Positions 1 through 8,356 of a stretch of 64,000 nt of DNA are shown here, piece after piece (positions within the stretch are counted from its first letter, which is position 1; each line of letters begins with the position of its first letter). Source of the stretch: an uncultured Curtobacterium sp. (GTDB lineage Bacteria > Actinomycetota > Actinomycetes > Actinomycetales > Microbacteriaceae); the NCBI GenBank assembly GCA_913778205.1, contig CAJYUW010000047.1, forward strand, positions 17,999 through 81,998. The letters are read 5' to 3'. The position numbers were made by a program, and so were the translations under genes. The notes under the pieces are model-generated. The model made no database searches, was not told the DNA's origin, and saw nothing but the letters and a program-made list of their open reading frames with translations.

Positions 1-1860
1 GTCTCCGGCGAGGAGCGCCCGGCCCGCGTGGCCGCCGAACCCGCCGAGCGTGAACGTGGCGGTCGAGCCGAGGTACTGCGGCACGTCGAAGCCGCCGCGT
101 ACCGCCAGGTACGCCCGGAGCCCCGGGCCCGCAGCGGTGCCGACGGCGAGGGTCTGCCCCGGGGCGACCTCGACGGGCTCCCACATCGGCACCGTCGCAC
201 CGTCGAGCGTCACCGGTACCTGGGCGCCCGTCACCGCGACGACGGCGCTCGCCGAGAACCTCAGGGTCGGCCCGGACGCCGTGACCTCGAGCGCGGGTGC
301 GCCGTCCGGGTTGCCGACCGCGCGGTTCGCCTCGGCGAAGGAGGCGCCGTCGAAGGGGCCGCTCGGCGGGACGCCCACCTGCCAGTACCCGGTGCGGCCG
401 GGGAGGTCCTGGATCATCGTCATGGTGCCGGGCACGACGACGTCGATGCGCGGGTCCGGGTCCTCGGTCTCGTCGAGCGTCGACGTCGAGTGCGTCGCGG
501 TGCGCAGTTCGAGGTCGTCGGTGAGCGTGCGGAGCAGCCCGGCGTTCGTCACGATGCCGTCGATCCGGGTGTCGGCGAGGCCGTCGCGGAGCAGGTCGAG
601 GGCGTCGTCGCGGGTCTCGCCCGTCGCGATGACCTTCGCGAGCATCGGGTCGTAGAAGGCGGACACCTCCGAGCCGGTCTCGACCCACCCGTCGACGCGG
701 AGGCCGGCACGGTCCGGGAAGACGGCCTGCGTGACGAGACCGCTCGACGGCAGGGAGCCCTTCGCCGGGTCCTCGGCGTAGACGCGGGCCTCGACGGCGT
801 GGCCGTCCGGGGTCCACTCGCGGGTGAACACGTCGTCGTCGATGCCGGCGGCGCCGTCGCGGGCCAGGCGCAACATGAGCTCGACCAGGTCGACGCCGAA
901 GACCTCCTCGGTGACCGGGTGCTCGACCTGCAGGCGCGTGTTCACCTCGAGGAACGAGGCCTCCTCGCGCACCGGGTCGTAGACGAACTCGACGGTGCCG
1001 GCGCTGCGGTACCCGACGCTCTCGGCGAGCCGACGGGCGGACGTGTGCAGTGCCTCCCGGACGGACCGGGGGAGTGCCGGGGCCGGCGCTTCCTCGATCA
1101 CCTTCTGGTTGCGGCGCTGGAGCGAGCAGTCACGGTCGCCGATCACGGCGACGCGGCCCTCGCCGTCGCCGAAGAGCTGGACCTCGACGTGGCGGGCCGG
1201 TCGCACGAGGCGTTCGAGGAAGATCCCGGCCGAGCCGAAGGCGGCGGCCGCGGTGCGTTCGACGCTCGCGTAGGCCTCGCGGACCTCGTCGAGCGTCGCG
1301 CACGCCTGCATGCCGATGCCCCCGCCGCCACCGGTGGCCTTGAGCATGACCGGCAGGCCGATGCGCTCGGCCTGCTCCACGGCGTCCTCGACGCTGGCGA
1401 GCAGCCCGGTGCCGGCGAGCATCGGGACGCCCGCGGCGGCGGCGAGCTCGCGCGCGGTGTGCTTGGCGCCGAACTGGACGATCTGGTCGGCGGTCGGCCC
1501 GACGAAGCGGATGCCGGCGGCCTCGCACGCGGCGGCGAACTCGGTGTTCTCGGACAGGAAGCCGTAGCCCGGGTGGACGAGACCCGCTCCGGTGTCGATC
1601 GCGGCCTGCACGACGGCGTCGATCCGCAGGTAGGACTCGCGTGCCGGGGCCGGGCCGAGCCGGACGGCGGTGTCGGCCTCGCGGACGTGCGGGGCGGCGC
1701 GGTCGGCGTCCGAGTACACGGCGACGGTGCGCATGCCGAGCGCCTTCGCGGAGCGGATCACGCGGCGGGCGATCTCGCCGCGGTTGGCGACGAGGACGGT
1801 GTCGGTGGAGAGCGGAGGTGTCACGGTGTCGGTCCCGGTTGGGTCGGGCGCCGCGGTCAC
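1..1860 (-). CDS. Urea/guanidine carboxylase (biotin-dependent), 3' part missing
   Basis: ATP-dependent carboxylase of the urea carboxylase family; homologues carboxylate urea or guanidine as the first step in using them as nitrogen source. About 620 N-terminal codons are present and the gene runs off the left edge. The first ~445 residues are a biotin carboxylase domain (ANRGEIARR near the start, the ATP-grasp loop KATGGGGGIGMQ, and EVNTRLQVEHPVTE). After them begins an AHS2-type domain (GLRAYLAVRGGFDVPQYLGS at the edge); the AHS1 and biotinyl domains would lie outside. The start is either GTG at 1860, giving a GTGA overlap with the upstream gene, or the in-frame GTG at 1824; neither has a good ribosome site, so translational coupling at 1860 is preferred. 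It is last in the visible permease-DUF1989-DUF1989 operon. The carboxyltransferase residues that would separate urea from guanidine were not assessed. Confidence 0.9.
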   Translation of the reverse strand, partial: MTAAPDPTGTDTVTPPLSTDTVLVANRGEIARRVIRSAKALGMRTVAVYSDADRAAPHVREADTAVRLGPAPARESYLRIDAVVQAAIDTGAGLVHPGYGFLSENTEFAAACEAAGIRFVGPTADQIVQFGAKHTARELAAAAGVPMLAGTGLLASVEDAVEQAERIGLPVMLKATGGGGGIGMQACATLDEVREAYASVERTAAAAFGSAGIFLERLVRPARHVEVQLFGDGEGRVAVIGDRDCSLQRRNQKVIEEAPAPALPRSVREALHTSARRLAESVGYRSAGTVEFVYDPVREEASFLEVNTRLQVEHPVTEEVFGVDLVELMLRLARDGAAGIDDDVFTREWTPDGHAVEARVYAEDPAKGSLPSSGLVTQAVFPDRAGLRVDGWVETGSEVSAFYDPMLAKVIATGETRDDALDLLRDGLADTRIDGIVTNAGLLRTLTDDLELRTATHSTSTLDETEDPDPRIDVVVPGTMTMIQDLPGRTGYWQVGVPPSGPFDGASFAEANRAVGNPDGAPALEVTASGPTLRFSASAVVAVTGAQVPVTLDGATVPMWEPVEVAPGQTLAVGTAAGPGLRAYLAVRGGFDVPQYLGSTATFTLGGFGGHAGRALLAGD

Positions 1861-2552
1861 GGCTGGACCACGATCATGCGCAGGGGCGTGCAGGAGAAGT
1901 CGTTGCAGGGGTTGTTCATCTGCGGGCAGTTCGACACGATCACGAGGACGTCCCGCTCGGCCCGGACAGCGACGCGCTTGCCGGGTGCGCTCATGCCGTC
2001 GACGATGCCGAGCGCGCCGTCCTCCTCGACGGGGACGTTCATGAACCAGTTGAGGTTCGACACGAGGTCGCGCGCGCCGAGCCCGTGGCGGGCGGCCTCG
2101 GCGAGGAAGTTCTCGCGGCAGCCGTGCTGGTACTGCGTGTGGTGGCCGTACCGGAGCGTGTTCGACTCCTTCGAGCACGCGCCGCCGATGGTGTCCTGCC
2201 GGTCGATCTCGTTCGCGACGACGGTCATCAGCGGACGGCCCTCGTTCGACATGAGGACCGTGCCGGTGCGGACGTACGCGTTGCCCTGGGCCGCGAGCGT
2301 GTCCGGCACGCTGTAGCGCTCGTCAGGGTCGTGCGCGTCGTAGATCAGGCAGTCGGCGCTCTGGTTGCCGCCGACGTCGACGATCGTGAGGACCTCGCCG
2401 GCGCGGACCACGGCCGACCACGGGGCGAGCGGTGCGACGTCGTCGTCCCGGACGACGGTGCCGGGCACGAGGGACTCGCTCCGGTCGAGCGCGACGTCGG
2501 GTGCGTGCACAGCGCCGACCGGGACGGAGGTGGTGGTCGTCATCGTGGTCAT
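1857..2552 (-). CDS. DUF1989 protein, urea-carboxylase-associated UAAP2 / carboxyguanidine deiminase subunit CgdB-like
   Basis: A 231-residue DUF1989 protein. Proteins of this type beside urea-carboxylase-like enzymes were long called UAAP2; in several bacteria the UAAP1/UAAP2 pair has been shown to be a carboxyguanidine deiminase (CgdA/CgdB) that acts after guanidine carboxylase. Conserved-looking cysteine and histidine motifs are visible: GGACSKESN, GHHTQYQHGCRENF and, near the C-terminus, NCPQMNNPCNDFSCTPL. The ATG at 2552 shares one base with the stop of the upstream gene (TGATG), so the two are translationally coupled; the longer reading frame upstream of it is antisense noise. Which substrate is used here is inferred from family and context, not visible. 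Confidence 0.85.
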   Translation of the reverse strand: MTTMTTTTSVPVGAVHAPDVALDRSESLVPGTVVRDDDVAPLAPWSAVVRAGEVLTIVDVGGNQSADCLIYDAHDPDERYSVPDTLAAQGNAYVRTGTVLMSNEGRPLMTVVANEIDRQDTIGGACSKESNTLRYGHHTQYQHGCRENFLAEAARHGLGARDLVSNLNWFMNVPVEEDGALGIVDGMSAPGKRVAVRAERDVLVIVSNCPQMNNPCNDFSCTPLRMIVVQP

Positions 2553-3391
2553 CAGCAGCCTCGTGCTTCCGCGTAGTCGATCGAGTTGAGGTGGGCGCGG
2601 TGCAGTTCCGGTGTCGCGGTCGCGCGCTCGTCGTCCGCCGCCGTGGGAGCGCCGCGCCAGGCGTGCACGCGGAGCGGGCCGACCGTGTACGCGGGGCGCG
2701 CATCGAGCGGGTGCGGCACGTTCGCGACGAGGACGAGCAGCGGGAGCTCCGCCACCAACGTCACGTGGTGGCCCGGCCCGGCGCTCCCCGTCGGCGTGAG
2801 CGTGCCGTCCGGCTCGACGTGCACGCCCTGGAAGAACGAGACACTCGGTGGCAGGTCCCGCTTCGTCAGACCGTGCTTGGCCGCGGCCTTCGCGAGCAGG
2901 GACCGCCCGCTCGGCGACGGCCCCTCGGGGGCGGCGTCGCCGTACTTGCCGTCGTTCCACGCGTCCGTCGAGGTGCCGCAGAACGCGTCGTGGTGGCCGG
3001 AGGTGTCCTCGACGATGCTCCCCAGGACCCGCCCGTCACCGCTGAGGAGCGGCGAGCCCTGCCCGAGGTACGCCTGCCACGGGATCTTCTGCGTGTCCGC
3101 GACGTTCAACCGCTCCCACGGCTCGAGCGCGTTGTACACGAGGACGTTCGCACAGGCGTCGCCGGTCGGGTCGTCGAACCGGACCCGGGTCCCGCGGGCG
3201 AGCACCCTGTGGGTGTAGCCGCCCGGGGCGACGGTCTCGGCCCACACCAGCTCGGCCGGGTCGACGCCGTCCGGGGTGAACGGCGAGGTCGAGGCGGGCA
3301 GGTACGGCATCCAGTCGGACGTCGCACCGGCCTGCGCGCGGGCGTCGGACCGTGAGGCGGTCACGGTGTCGGTCTGGTGGAGGTCACGCAC
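2552..3391 (-). CDS. DUF1989 protein, urea-carboxylase-associated UAAP1 / CgdA-like
   Basis: A 279-residue DUF1989 protein, the larger partner of the gene it overlaps. Family knowledge: UAAP1/UAAP2 pairs form a heteromeric carboxyguanidine deiminase in guanidine-degrading bacteria. Visible signatures include WAETVAPGGYTHRVLARGTR, DACANVLVYNALEPWERLN, HHDAFCGTSTDAWNDGKYG and SFFQGVHVEPDG. GTG start at 3391 with an AAAGG ribosome site nine bases upstream. It follows the permease gene after a 63-bp gap in which I see no riboswitch. The pair could alternatively serve a plain urea-carboxylase pathway. Confidence 0.85.
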   Translation of the reverse strand: MRDLHQTDTVTASRSDARAQAGATSDWMPYLPASTSPFTPDGVDPAELVWAETVAPGGYTHRVLARGTRVRFDDPTGDACANVLVYNALEPWERLNVADTQKIPWQAYLGQGSPLLSGDGRVLGSIVEDTSGHHDAFCGTSTDAWNDGKYGDAAPEGPSPSGRSLLAKAAAKHGLTKRDLPPSVSFFQGVHVEPDGTLTPTGSAGPGHHVTLVAELPLLVLVANVPHPLDARPAYTVGPLRVHAWRGAPTAADDERATATPELHRAHLNSIDYAEARGC

Positions 3392-3454
3392 GGTGGAGCC
3401 TTTCGGTGGTGCGGGCAGTGCGGGCGTTGCGGGCGGGGGTGGTGCCGGGTGCCG

Positions 3455-5053
3455 TCAGGCGTCCACCGGGGTGGGGGCGGTGTGCGGCACCTCGGCGAGG
3501 GTGAGCGGACCGTGTGCCCGGTGCCGCCACGAGGACCACGCCCATCCGATGAGCAGCACGGCGCCGATGAACAGGAGCGCGCTGTACTGCAGCCACCACG
3601 AGTCGCCGGTGAGGTCGTAGATCTCCGGCCGCGGCCAGATCAGGTTGACCGCCATGCCGACCTGGAACGCGACGGCGAGGGCGTTCAGCGGGATGCCCCA
3701 CCGGCCGAGGCTGAACAGCGGCTTCCCGTCCTCGTCCACGCCGGTCGGCAGCCCGGTCCGCCGCGTCCGGATGCGCTCGACGAGCAGCGGTCCGGTCACG
3801 CCGAGGTAGGCGAGGTAGAGCATCGCGATGCAGAGGCTCGACAGCGCCGTGAAGATGGCGGACTGGCCGATGTTCACCGCGAGGGCGAGTCCGGCACCGA
3901 CGCCCACCACGATCGACGCGGCGATGGGCGTGCCGGTCCGCGGCGAGACGCGGGACAGGACCCGGTGGAACGGCAGTGCCCGCTCCCGTGCCATCGAGTA
4001 GACCATCCGCGCGCCGGCGGTCTGGACGGCGAGCGTGCAGGCGAAGACCGCGACGGCGACGCAGCAGAGCAGGAGCCGCCCGAAGACGTCGCCGAGGGTC
4101 GAGGTGATCACCCACGCGAGCCCCTGCGTGGCGAGCTTGCCGTCGGTGAGGCTCGGGGCGGCGACGAGTGCGCCGACGATGAGCAGCCCGCCGCCGAGGC
4201 CCGAGACGGTCAGGGCGCGGACGATCGTCTTCGGGGTGGTGCGGCGCGGGTTGTGGGTCTCCTCGGCGAGTTCGCCGGCGGAGTCGAACCCGACCATGAC
4301 GTACGCCGCCATCAGGGACGATGCGAGGAACGCCCACACGTACGGCTCGGTGCTCGTCGAGCCGGCGGTCGAGAACACCACCGTGGCCGACCGGTGCGGG
4401 AGCACGAACAGTGCGGCGATGAGGACGACCACCCCGACGATCTCCACCAGCACACCGAAGCTCGTCACGCGGGCCATGAACCGGACGCTCACGATGTTGA
4501 CGACCGTCGTCAGCACGAGCATCACGAGGCCGAGCACCACCGCGTTCGCGGCGCCGGTCCGGGAGACGACCGACGGGTCCGCCGTCGGCCCTCCCACGAT
4601 CTGGAACCCCGTCCAGATCGACGGCAGCACGGCCTGCACGGCGATCGCCGCGACGGCCACGGTCAGGATCTGCCCGATGATCATCGTCCAGCCGGTGAAC
4701 CAGCCGAACCGGGCCCCGGCGAGCCGACTCGACCACTGGAAGATCGCGCCGGAGATCGGCCAGCGGGCCGCGAGCTGCGCGAAGTTCAGCGCGACGAGGA
4801 GCTGACCGCCGAAGACGAGCGGCCAGGCCCAGAAGAAGGCGGCGCCACCGAGGCCGAAGCCGAGCCCGAACAGCTGGAACACCGTGGTGAGGATCGACAC
4901 GAAGGAGAACCCGGCGGCGAAGGACGAGAACGACCCGACGCCTCGGTGGAGCTCCTGCTCGTAGCCGAGCGCGGCGAGGTCGGAGGCGGCGGTCGACGGG
5001 CTGACGGACGTGGTGGCGCGTGGTGCGTGGAGCGGAGCTTCAGGAGAGCGCAT
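3455..5053 (-). CDS. APC-superfamily amino acid/polyamine permease
   Basis: A 532-residue integral membrane transporter with about twelve hydrophobic segments, of the amino acid-polyamine-organocation type (GVGSFSSFAAGFSFVSI at the start of the membrane region; FDSAGELAEETHNPRRTTPK in the loop after the middle helices is the family's conserved SAEE-ETxNPxRxxP-like motif). As first gene of the operon with two DUF1989 proteins and the carboxylase, it most likely imports the nitrogen compound that the operon degrades (guanidine, urea or a related amine; inferred). ATG at 5053 with AAAGG about eleven bases upstream; a longer in-frame extension crosses a hairpin and an operator-like palindrome and is rejected. 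Confidence 0.85.
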   Translation of the reverse strand: MRSPEAPLHAPRATTSVSPSTAASDLAALGYEQELHRGVGSFSSFAAGFSFVSILTTVFQLFGLGFGLGGAAFFWAWPLVFGGQLLVALNFAQLAARWPISGAIFQWSSRLAGARFGWFTGWTMIIGQILTVAVAAIAVQAVLPSIWTGFQIVGGPTADPSVVSRTGAANAVVLGLVMLVLTTVVNIVSVRFMARVTSFGVLVEIVGVVVLIAALFVLPHRSATVVFSTAGSTSTEPYVWAFLASSLMAAYVMVGFDSAGELAEETHNPRRTTPKTIVRALTVSGLGGGLLIVGALVAAPSLTDGKLATQGLAWVITSTLGDVFGRLLLCCVAVAVFACTLAVQTAGARMVYSMARERALPFHRVLSRVSPRTGTPIAASIVVGVGAGLALAVNIGQSAIFTALSSLCIAMLYLAYLGVTGPLLVERIRTRRTGLPTGVDEDGKPLFSLGRWGIPLNALAVAFQVGMAVNLIWPRPEIYDLTGDSWWLQYSALLFIGAVLLIGWAWSSWRHRAHGPLTLAEVPHTAPTPVDA

Positions 5054-5075
5054 GGCTGCAGGACCTTTCGCGGCG

Positions 5076-5097
5076 GTACCTGTCGGGCGACAGGTAC
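5076..5097. promoter_or_regulatory. Perfect 22-bp palindrome, operator candidate for the nitrogen operon
   Basis: GTACCTGTCG and CGACAGGTAC flank a two-base centre, 23 bp upstream of the permease ATG. Length, symmetry and position fit a dimeric TetR- or GntR-type repressor site. No regulator gene is adjacent within the window. The conserved ykkC/guanidine-I riboswitch core was not found in the 5053-5260 leader. Confidence 0.55.
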
Positions 5098-5189
5098 TAC
5101 GAGTGTCGTGCTGCGCTGTGTCGTGGCCGTTGCCCGTCTGTTTCGTCCTCGTGTCGGCGCCCGTCGGCATGTAAACAGTGCGCGACGAC

Positions 5190-5231
5190 GGACGGGAGGC
5201 CCGTGGCGATCCCGCCACGGGCCTCCCGTCC
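5190..5231. terminator. 19-bp-stem GC-rich hairpin, terminator-like; dispersed repeat copy 1
   Basis: A perfect 19-bp stem with a four-base ATCC loop directly after the stop of the aldo/keto reductase (minus strand). No U-tract follows, as is usual in high-GC actinobacteria. It belongs to the GGAGGC...GCCTCC hairpin family seen across the window. Confidence 0.65.
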
Positions 5232-5259
5232 ATCCTGTGGCCGCGTCAGCGACCGCGGC

Positions 5260-6081
5260 TCACGCCGTCGTGTCCTCCAGCGCGTCGAGCGCCGCCACGT
5301 CCTCCGCCGACAGCACGAAGTCCACGGCGGCGTTCTCCGTGATGCGCGACGGCGTCGTCGACTTCGGCAGCGGCAGCACGTCCTTCTCGAGGAGGTAGCG
5401 GATCGCGACCTGCGCGACGGACTTGTCGTACTTCCCCGCGATCTCCGCGATGGTCCCGTTCTCGAGCAGCCCGCCGGTCGCGAGCGGCGAGTACCCCTCG
5501 GTGAGGATGTCGTGCTCCCGGTCGAACGCGGTCGTCTCGTCCTGCGTGTTCCCGACGAACCAGCGGATCTGGTTCGCGTGCGGGACGACGTCGGTCCGGC
5601 CGAGCAGGTCCTCGAGGTCGGCGACCGTGAAGTTCGAGACACCGATGCTCTTCGTGCGGCCGGCGGCGTACAGCTCCTCGAACACCTTCCACACCTCGAC
5701 GTTGCCGTCACGGTGGTCGGATCCCATGTCGCTCCACGGCCACGGCGCGTGGATCAGGTACAGGTCGACGTGGCCGAGGTCGAGGTTGCGGGACGACTCC
5801 TCGAAGGCGTCCCGTGCGCCGGACGCGGCCTTCACCTCGGCGGGCAGCTTCGTCGTGATGAAGAGCTCGTCGCGCGGGACGCCGCTGTCGCGGACGGCCT
5901 CGCCGACGCTGGCCTCGTTGCCGTAGGCGAGCGCGGTGTCGATGTGGCGGTAACCGGCCTCGATGGCGGTCTTCGTGGCGTCGTAGGCATCGTTGCCGGA
6001 CGGGATCTGCCACGTCCCGAAGCCGATCTTCGGGATGTGCAGACCGTTGGACAGGGTGAACGTGTCGGTCAGTGCGGGCAT
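5260..6081 (-). CDS. Aldo/keto reductase, catalytic tetrad intact
   Basis: A 273-residue NADPH-dependent oxidoreductase of the AKR superfamily (TIM barrel, cytoplasmic; 2,5-diketo-D-gluconate-reductase-like subgroup by its short N-terminus NGLHIPKIGFGTWQIP). The tetrad is complete: Asp48 and Tyr53 in HIDTALAYGNE, Lys78 in ITTKLP, His111 in YLIHAPWPW. Cofactor-side motifs IGVSNF and LPKSTTPSRI are present. ATG at 6081; no ribosome site, but TAGTGT ends seven bases before the ATG, so a leaderless transcript is likely. It is flanked by two hairpins and is probably monocistronic. The physiological aldehyde or ketone is unknown. Confidence 0.9.
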   Translation of the reverse strand: MPALTDTFTLSNGLHIPKIGFGTWQIPSGNDAYDATKTAIEAGYRHIDTALAYGNEASVGEAVRDSGVPRDELFITTKLPAEVKAASGARDAFEESSRNLDLGHVDLYLIHAPWPWSDMGSDHRDGNVEVWKVFEELYAAGRTKSIGVSNFTVADLEDLLGRTDVVPHANQIRWFVGNTQDETTAFDREHDILTEGYSPLATGGLLENGTIAEIAGKYDKSVAQVAIRYLLEKDVLPLPKSTTPSRITENAAVDFVLSAEDVAALDALEDTTA

Positions 6082-6119
6082 GCGGCGCACACTACGCCGC
6101 GCGTCGCCCACGGCTCCCG

Positions 6120-6167
6120 GACGGACTGGAGGCACGGTGCGGGCCCGCACCGCGCCTCCAGTCCGTC
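6120..6167. terminator. 24-bp near-perfect loopless inverted repeat; dispersed repeat copy 2
   Basis: Two 24-base arms with a single mismatch and no spacer lie between the stop of the lipoprotein gene (6186, minus) and the start of the aldo/keto reductase. The position fits termination of the zinc-transport transcript. The GGAGGC...GCCTCC core places it in the window's hairpin family. Confidence 0.6.
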
Positions 6168-6185
6168 ACCTGGTCCGTCCCGGCG

Positions 6186-7376
6186 CTACGCGACCGCGAT
6201 CTCGTTGGGGACACCGGGCAGTTCGTCGCTGGAGGCGACGACCTCGCCGCTGGCGAGCTCCACCGCGTGCACGGTCTTCGTCGCCGGATCCGTGACGAAG
6301 GCCGTGCCGCCGACCACCTTCAGGGCCGGGTGCGGGTCCTGCCACTCGACGGGACCCTCCCACGCGTCGATGACCGGGAACGTGTCGAGCCGCTCGCCCG
6401 TCGCGACGTCGAAGGTGTGCAGCGCGCCGTCGGAGCCGAGCACGACGGCCTCGTCCTCCGGTCCGCGCGCGAGGTCGCGGAAGGTGAAACCGACGCCCTC
6501 GGGCATGTCGGCGGTCTCGTACGTCCCCTGCGCGGTGTCGATCAGCGCGAGCTGGTCGAGGAGGTAGCCCTCGCTGTCCGGATCGTCGTTGAAGTCGCCC
6601 ACGGCGACCGTGCTGGAGTCGGTCGTGAACAGGTTGCCGGTGCGGCCGTACTCGGTCGGGGCGTCGATCTTGGTGAACGTGCCGTCCCGGTACACGAGCG
6701 CGCCGTCCTCACAGCCGAAGACGGCGACCTCGTCGGCCACGGTGCCCTCGCCGTGCACGCCCGGGCAGGCCTCGGAGCGCGCGACCTCGGATCCGCGGTC
6801 GTCGAGCGCGCGGACGCCGGAACGGGACTCCTCGGTGCCGATGGTCGTGAGGAGCGTGCCGTCCTCGAGCTCGATCGCGACGCCGTGGTGTGCCGTCTCC
6901 GAGCGCGTCGTGTCGACGTCGGGCAGCGTGCCGTCCGCGACTGCGTCGGCGAGGTCCTCGTGGTCGAAGGCGGTCACGTCCCCGGTGCCGTCGGCGAAGA
7001 GTGTCGTCCGGTCGCCGTGCACGACCGCGTGGCCGCCGGCGTCGGCGGGGAAGACCGCGTCGGTGAGCGCCGGGTCCGACGCGGTGTCGAGGACGCGGAA
7101 GCCCTCGGGGACGGTGACGAGCACGTGACGGCCGTCCCCGGCGGGGTTGACGCGGGTGAACCCCTCGATCGGGTCGTCGGACACCACGCGGAGGCCTTCG
7201 TCGAGGACGAGCACGCCGCCGTCGTAGGTCACGGCGACGCGCGTCTCGTCTGCGCCGCCGGCCCGTTCGGTCCGGTCCTCCGCGGGGTCGGTCGAGCACC
7301 CCGTCAGCGCGAGGGTTGCGACCCCGAGCAGCAGGGCGGGGGCGACCGCGGTGCGTCGCTTCGATGGTGACGTCAT
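6186..7376 (-). CDS. AztD-like beta-propeller lipoprotein, second copy (HGDH motif absent)
   Basis: A 396-residue secreted lipoprotein: basic N-terminus, hydrophobic stretch, lipobox LTGC with Cys27, then repeated short beta-rich units typical of a propeller (GRHVLVTVPEGFRVLDT, HAVVHGDRTTLFADGTGDV, GDGALHTFDVATGERLDTF as examples of the blade pattern). Family: AztD is a periplasmic or surface zinc chaperone that hands zinc to the binding protein AztC. Unlike the copy at 8353-9525, this one lacks the HGDHTHYY zinc motif and appears to have a deletion there. Start ATG at 7376 chosen because it gives a normal signal peptide; ATG at 7406 would give an ATGA overlap with aztC and is equally possible. 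Last gene of the zinc operon. Confidence 0.75.
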   Translation of the reverse strand: MTSPSKRRTAVAPALLLGVATLALTGCSTDPAEDRTERAGGADETRVAVTYDGGVLVLDEGLRVVSDDPIEGFTRVNPAGDGRHVLVTVPEGFRVLDTASDPALTDAVFPADAGGHAVVHGDRTTLFADGTGDVTAFDHEDLADAVADGTLPDVDTTRSETAHHGVAIELEDGTLLTTIGTEESRSGVRALDDRGSEVARSEACPGVHGEGTVADEVAVFGCEDGALVYRDGTFTKIDAPTEYGRTGNLFTTDSSTVAVGDFNDDPDSEGYLLDQLALIDTAQGTYETADMPEGVGFTFRDLARGPEDEAVVLGSDGALHTFDVATGERLDTFPVIDAWEGPVEWQDPHPALKVVGGTAFVTDPATKTVHAVELASGEVVASSDELPGVPNEIAVA

Positions 7377-7402
7377 GGTTCTCACTGGTCTCGTTCTCTT
7401 CC

Positions 7403-8356
7403 TCATTCGTGGGTCGACAGGCCGTCGACGATGGCCTCGGCGTTCGATCGGGTCATGCCGAGGTAGGAGCTCGCCGGCCCGGTCGCGGTCAGCGACTCGG
7501 TGGCGAGCGGGGTGATGGTGACCTGGATACCGACCTCGTCGGCGAGGACCTCGGCGAGCCGGGCCGGCTGGGACAGGTCGGCGAAGATCGTCGGCACCCC
7601 GGCGCCCTCGATCGCCGATGCCAGGTCACGGAGGTCCGCGGCGCTCGGGGAGGCCAGGGTCGTGCCGCTCGGGATCACGGCGCCGACGACCCGGAAGCCG
7701 TAGCGGTCGGCGAGGTAGCCGAACACGTGGTGGTTCGTCACGAGGGCGCGACGCTCGGCGGGGACGGTCGCGAACGCCGCGGTGACCTCGGCGTCGAGGG
7801 CGTCGAGCCGGGCGCGGTAGTCGTCCGCCCCCGGCGCGTCGATGCCGACCTCGTCGAGGGCGTCGTCGAGGGCCGTGACGACCTCGGCCATCCGCCGGGG
7901 GTCCGTCCAGAAGTGCGGGTCCGGTCCGGAGTCGTCCTCGGAGCGCCAGTCGAGCACGTCGATCGCGTCACCCGCCGTGAAGATCGGCACACCGTCCGCG
8001 GCGGCGGCCTCGACGTGCCGGGACACGCCCTCCTCGAGGCCGAGGCCGTTCTCGACGACGAGGTCGGCGGACCGGAGCCGTGCGGCCTCCTGTGCGGAGA
8101 CCTCGAAGGAGTGCGGGTCCGCGCCCGCGGGCATCAGGACCTCGACGTCTGCGGCGTCCCCGACGACCTCGCCGACGACGTCGCCGAGGATGTTGGTCGT
8201 CACGGTCACCAGGGGGCGGTCACGCTCGGCCGAGCTGCAGCCGGCGGCGGTCGCGACGAGTGCGGCGGCGAGGAGCGCGATGGTCGCACGGGCGGCGGCG
8301 GTGCGCGCGGCGGCGGTGCGCGCGGCGACAGCGGTCGCTCGGGCTGCGCGGGTCAC
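7403..8356 (-). CDS. aztC: Zinc ABC transporter substrate-binding lipoprotein (AztC-like)
   Basis: A 317-residue metal-binding lipoprotein of the cluster A-I (ZnuA/TroA) family. A long basic, Ala-rich leader ends in a lipobox with Cys40. Likely metal ligands are His82 (DPHSFEV), His148 (PDPHFW) and His209/His210 (TNHHVFGY). The usual fourth ligand near the C-terminus is Asp in most relatives; the aligned spot here looks like Glu287 (PLATESLT). The loop before His148 is acidic (WRSEDDSGPDP) rather than His-rich. GTG start at 8356 overlaps the upstream stop as GTGA. It should capture zinc outside the membrane for AztB/AztA. Confidence 0.85.
   Translation of the reverse strand: MTRAARATAVAARTAAARTAAARATIALLAAALVATAAGCSSAERDRPLVTVTTNILGDVVGEVVGDAADVEVLMPAGADPHSFEVSAQEAARLRSADLVVENGLGLEEGVSRHVEAAAADGVPIFTAGDAIDVLDWRSEDDSGPDPHFWTDPRRMAEVVTALDDALDEVGIDAPGADDYRARLDALDAEVTAAFATVPAERRALVTNHHVFGYLADRYGFRVVGAVIPSGTTLASPSAADLRDLASAIEGAGVPTIFADLSQPARLAEVLADEVGIQVTITPLATESLTATGPASSYLGMTRSNAEAIVDGLSTHE

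Noticed and set aside
28..2316. Long plus-strand open frames opposite the carboxylase and DUF1989 genes
   Set aside because: They are antisense shadows of GC-rich genes; protein content is low-complexity Arg/Gly/Asp and the minus-strand frames match known families.
5053..5260. Guanidine (ykkC-type) riboswitch before the permease
   Set aside because: The conserved core expected for guanidine-I was not found; the visible structures are a terminator hairpin and a DNA-type palindrome. A covariance search would settle it.
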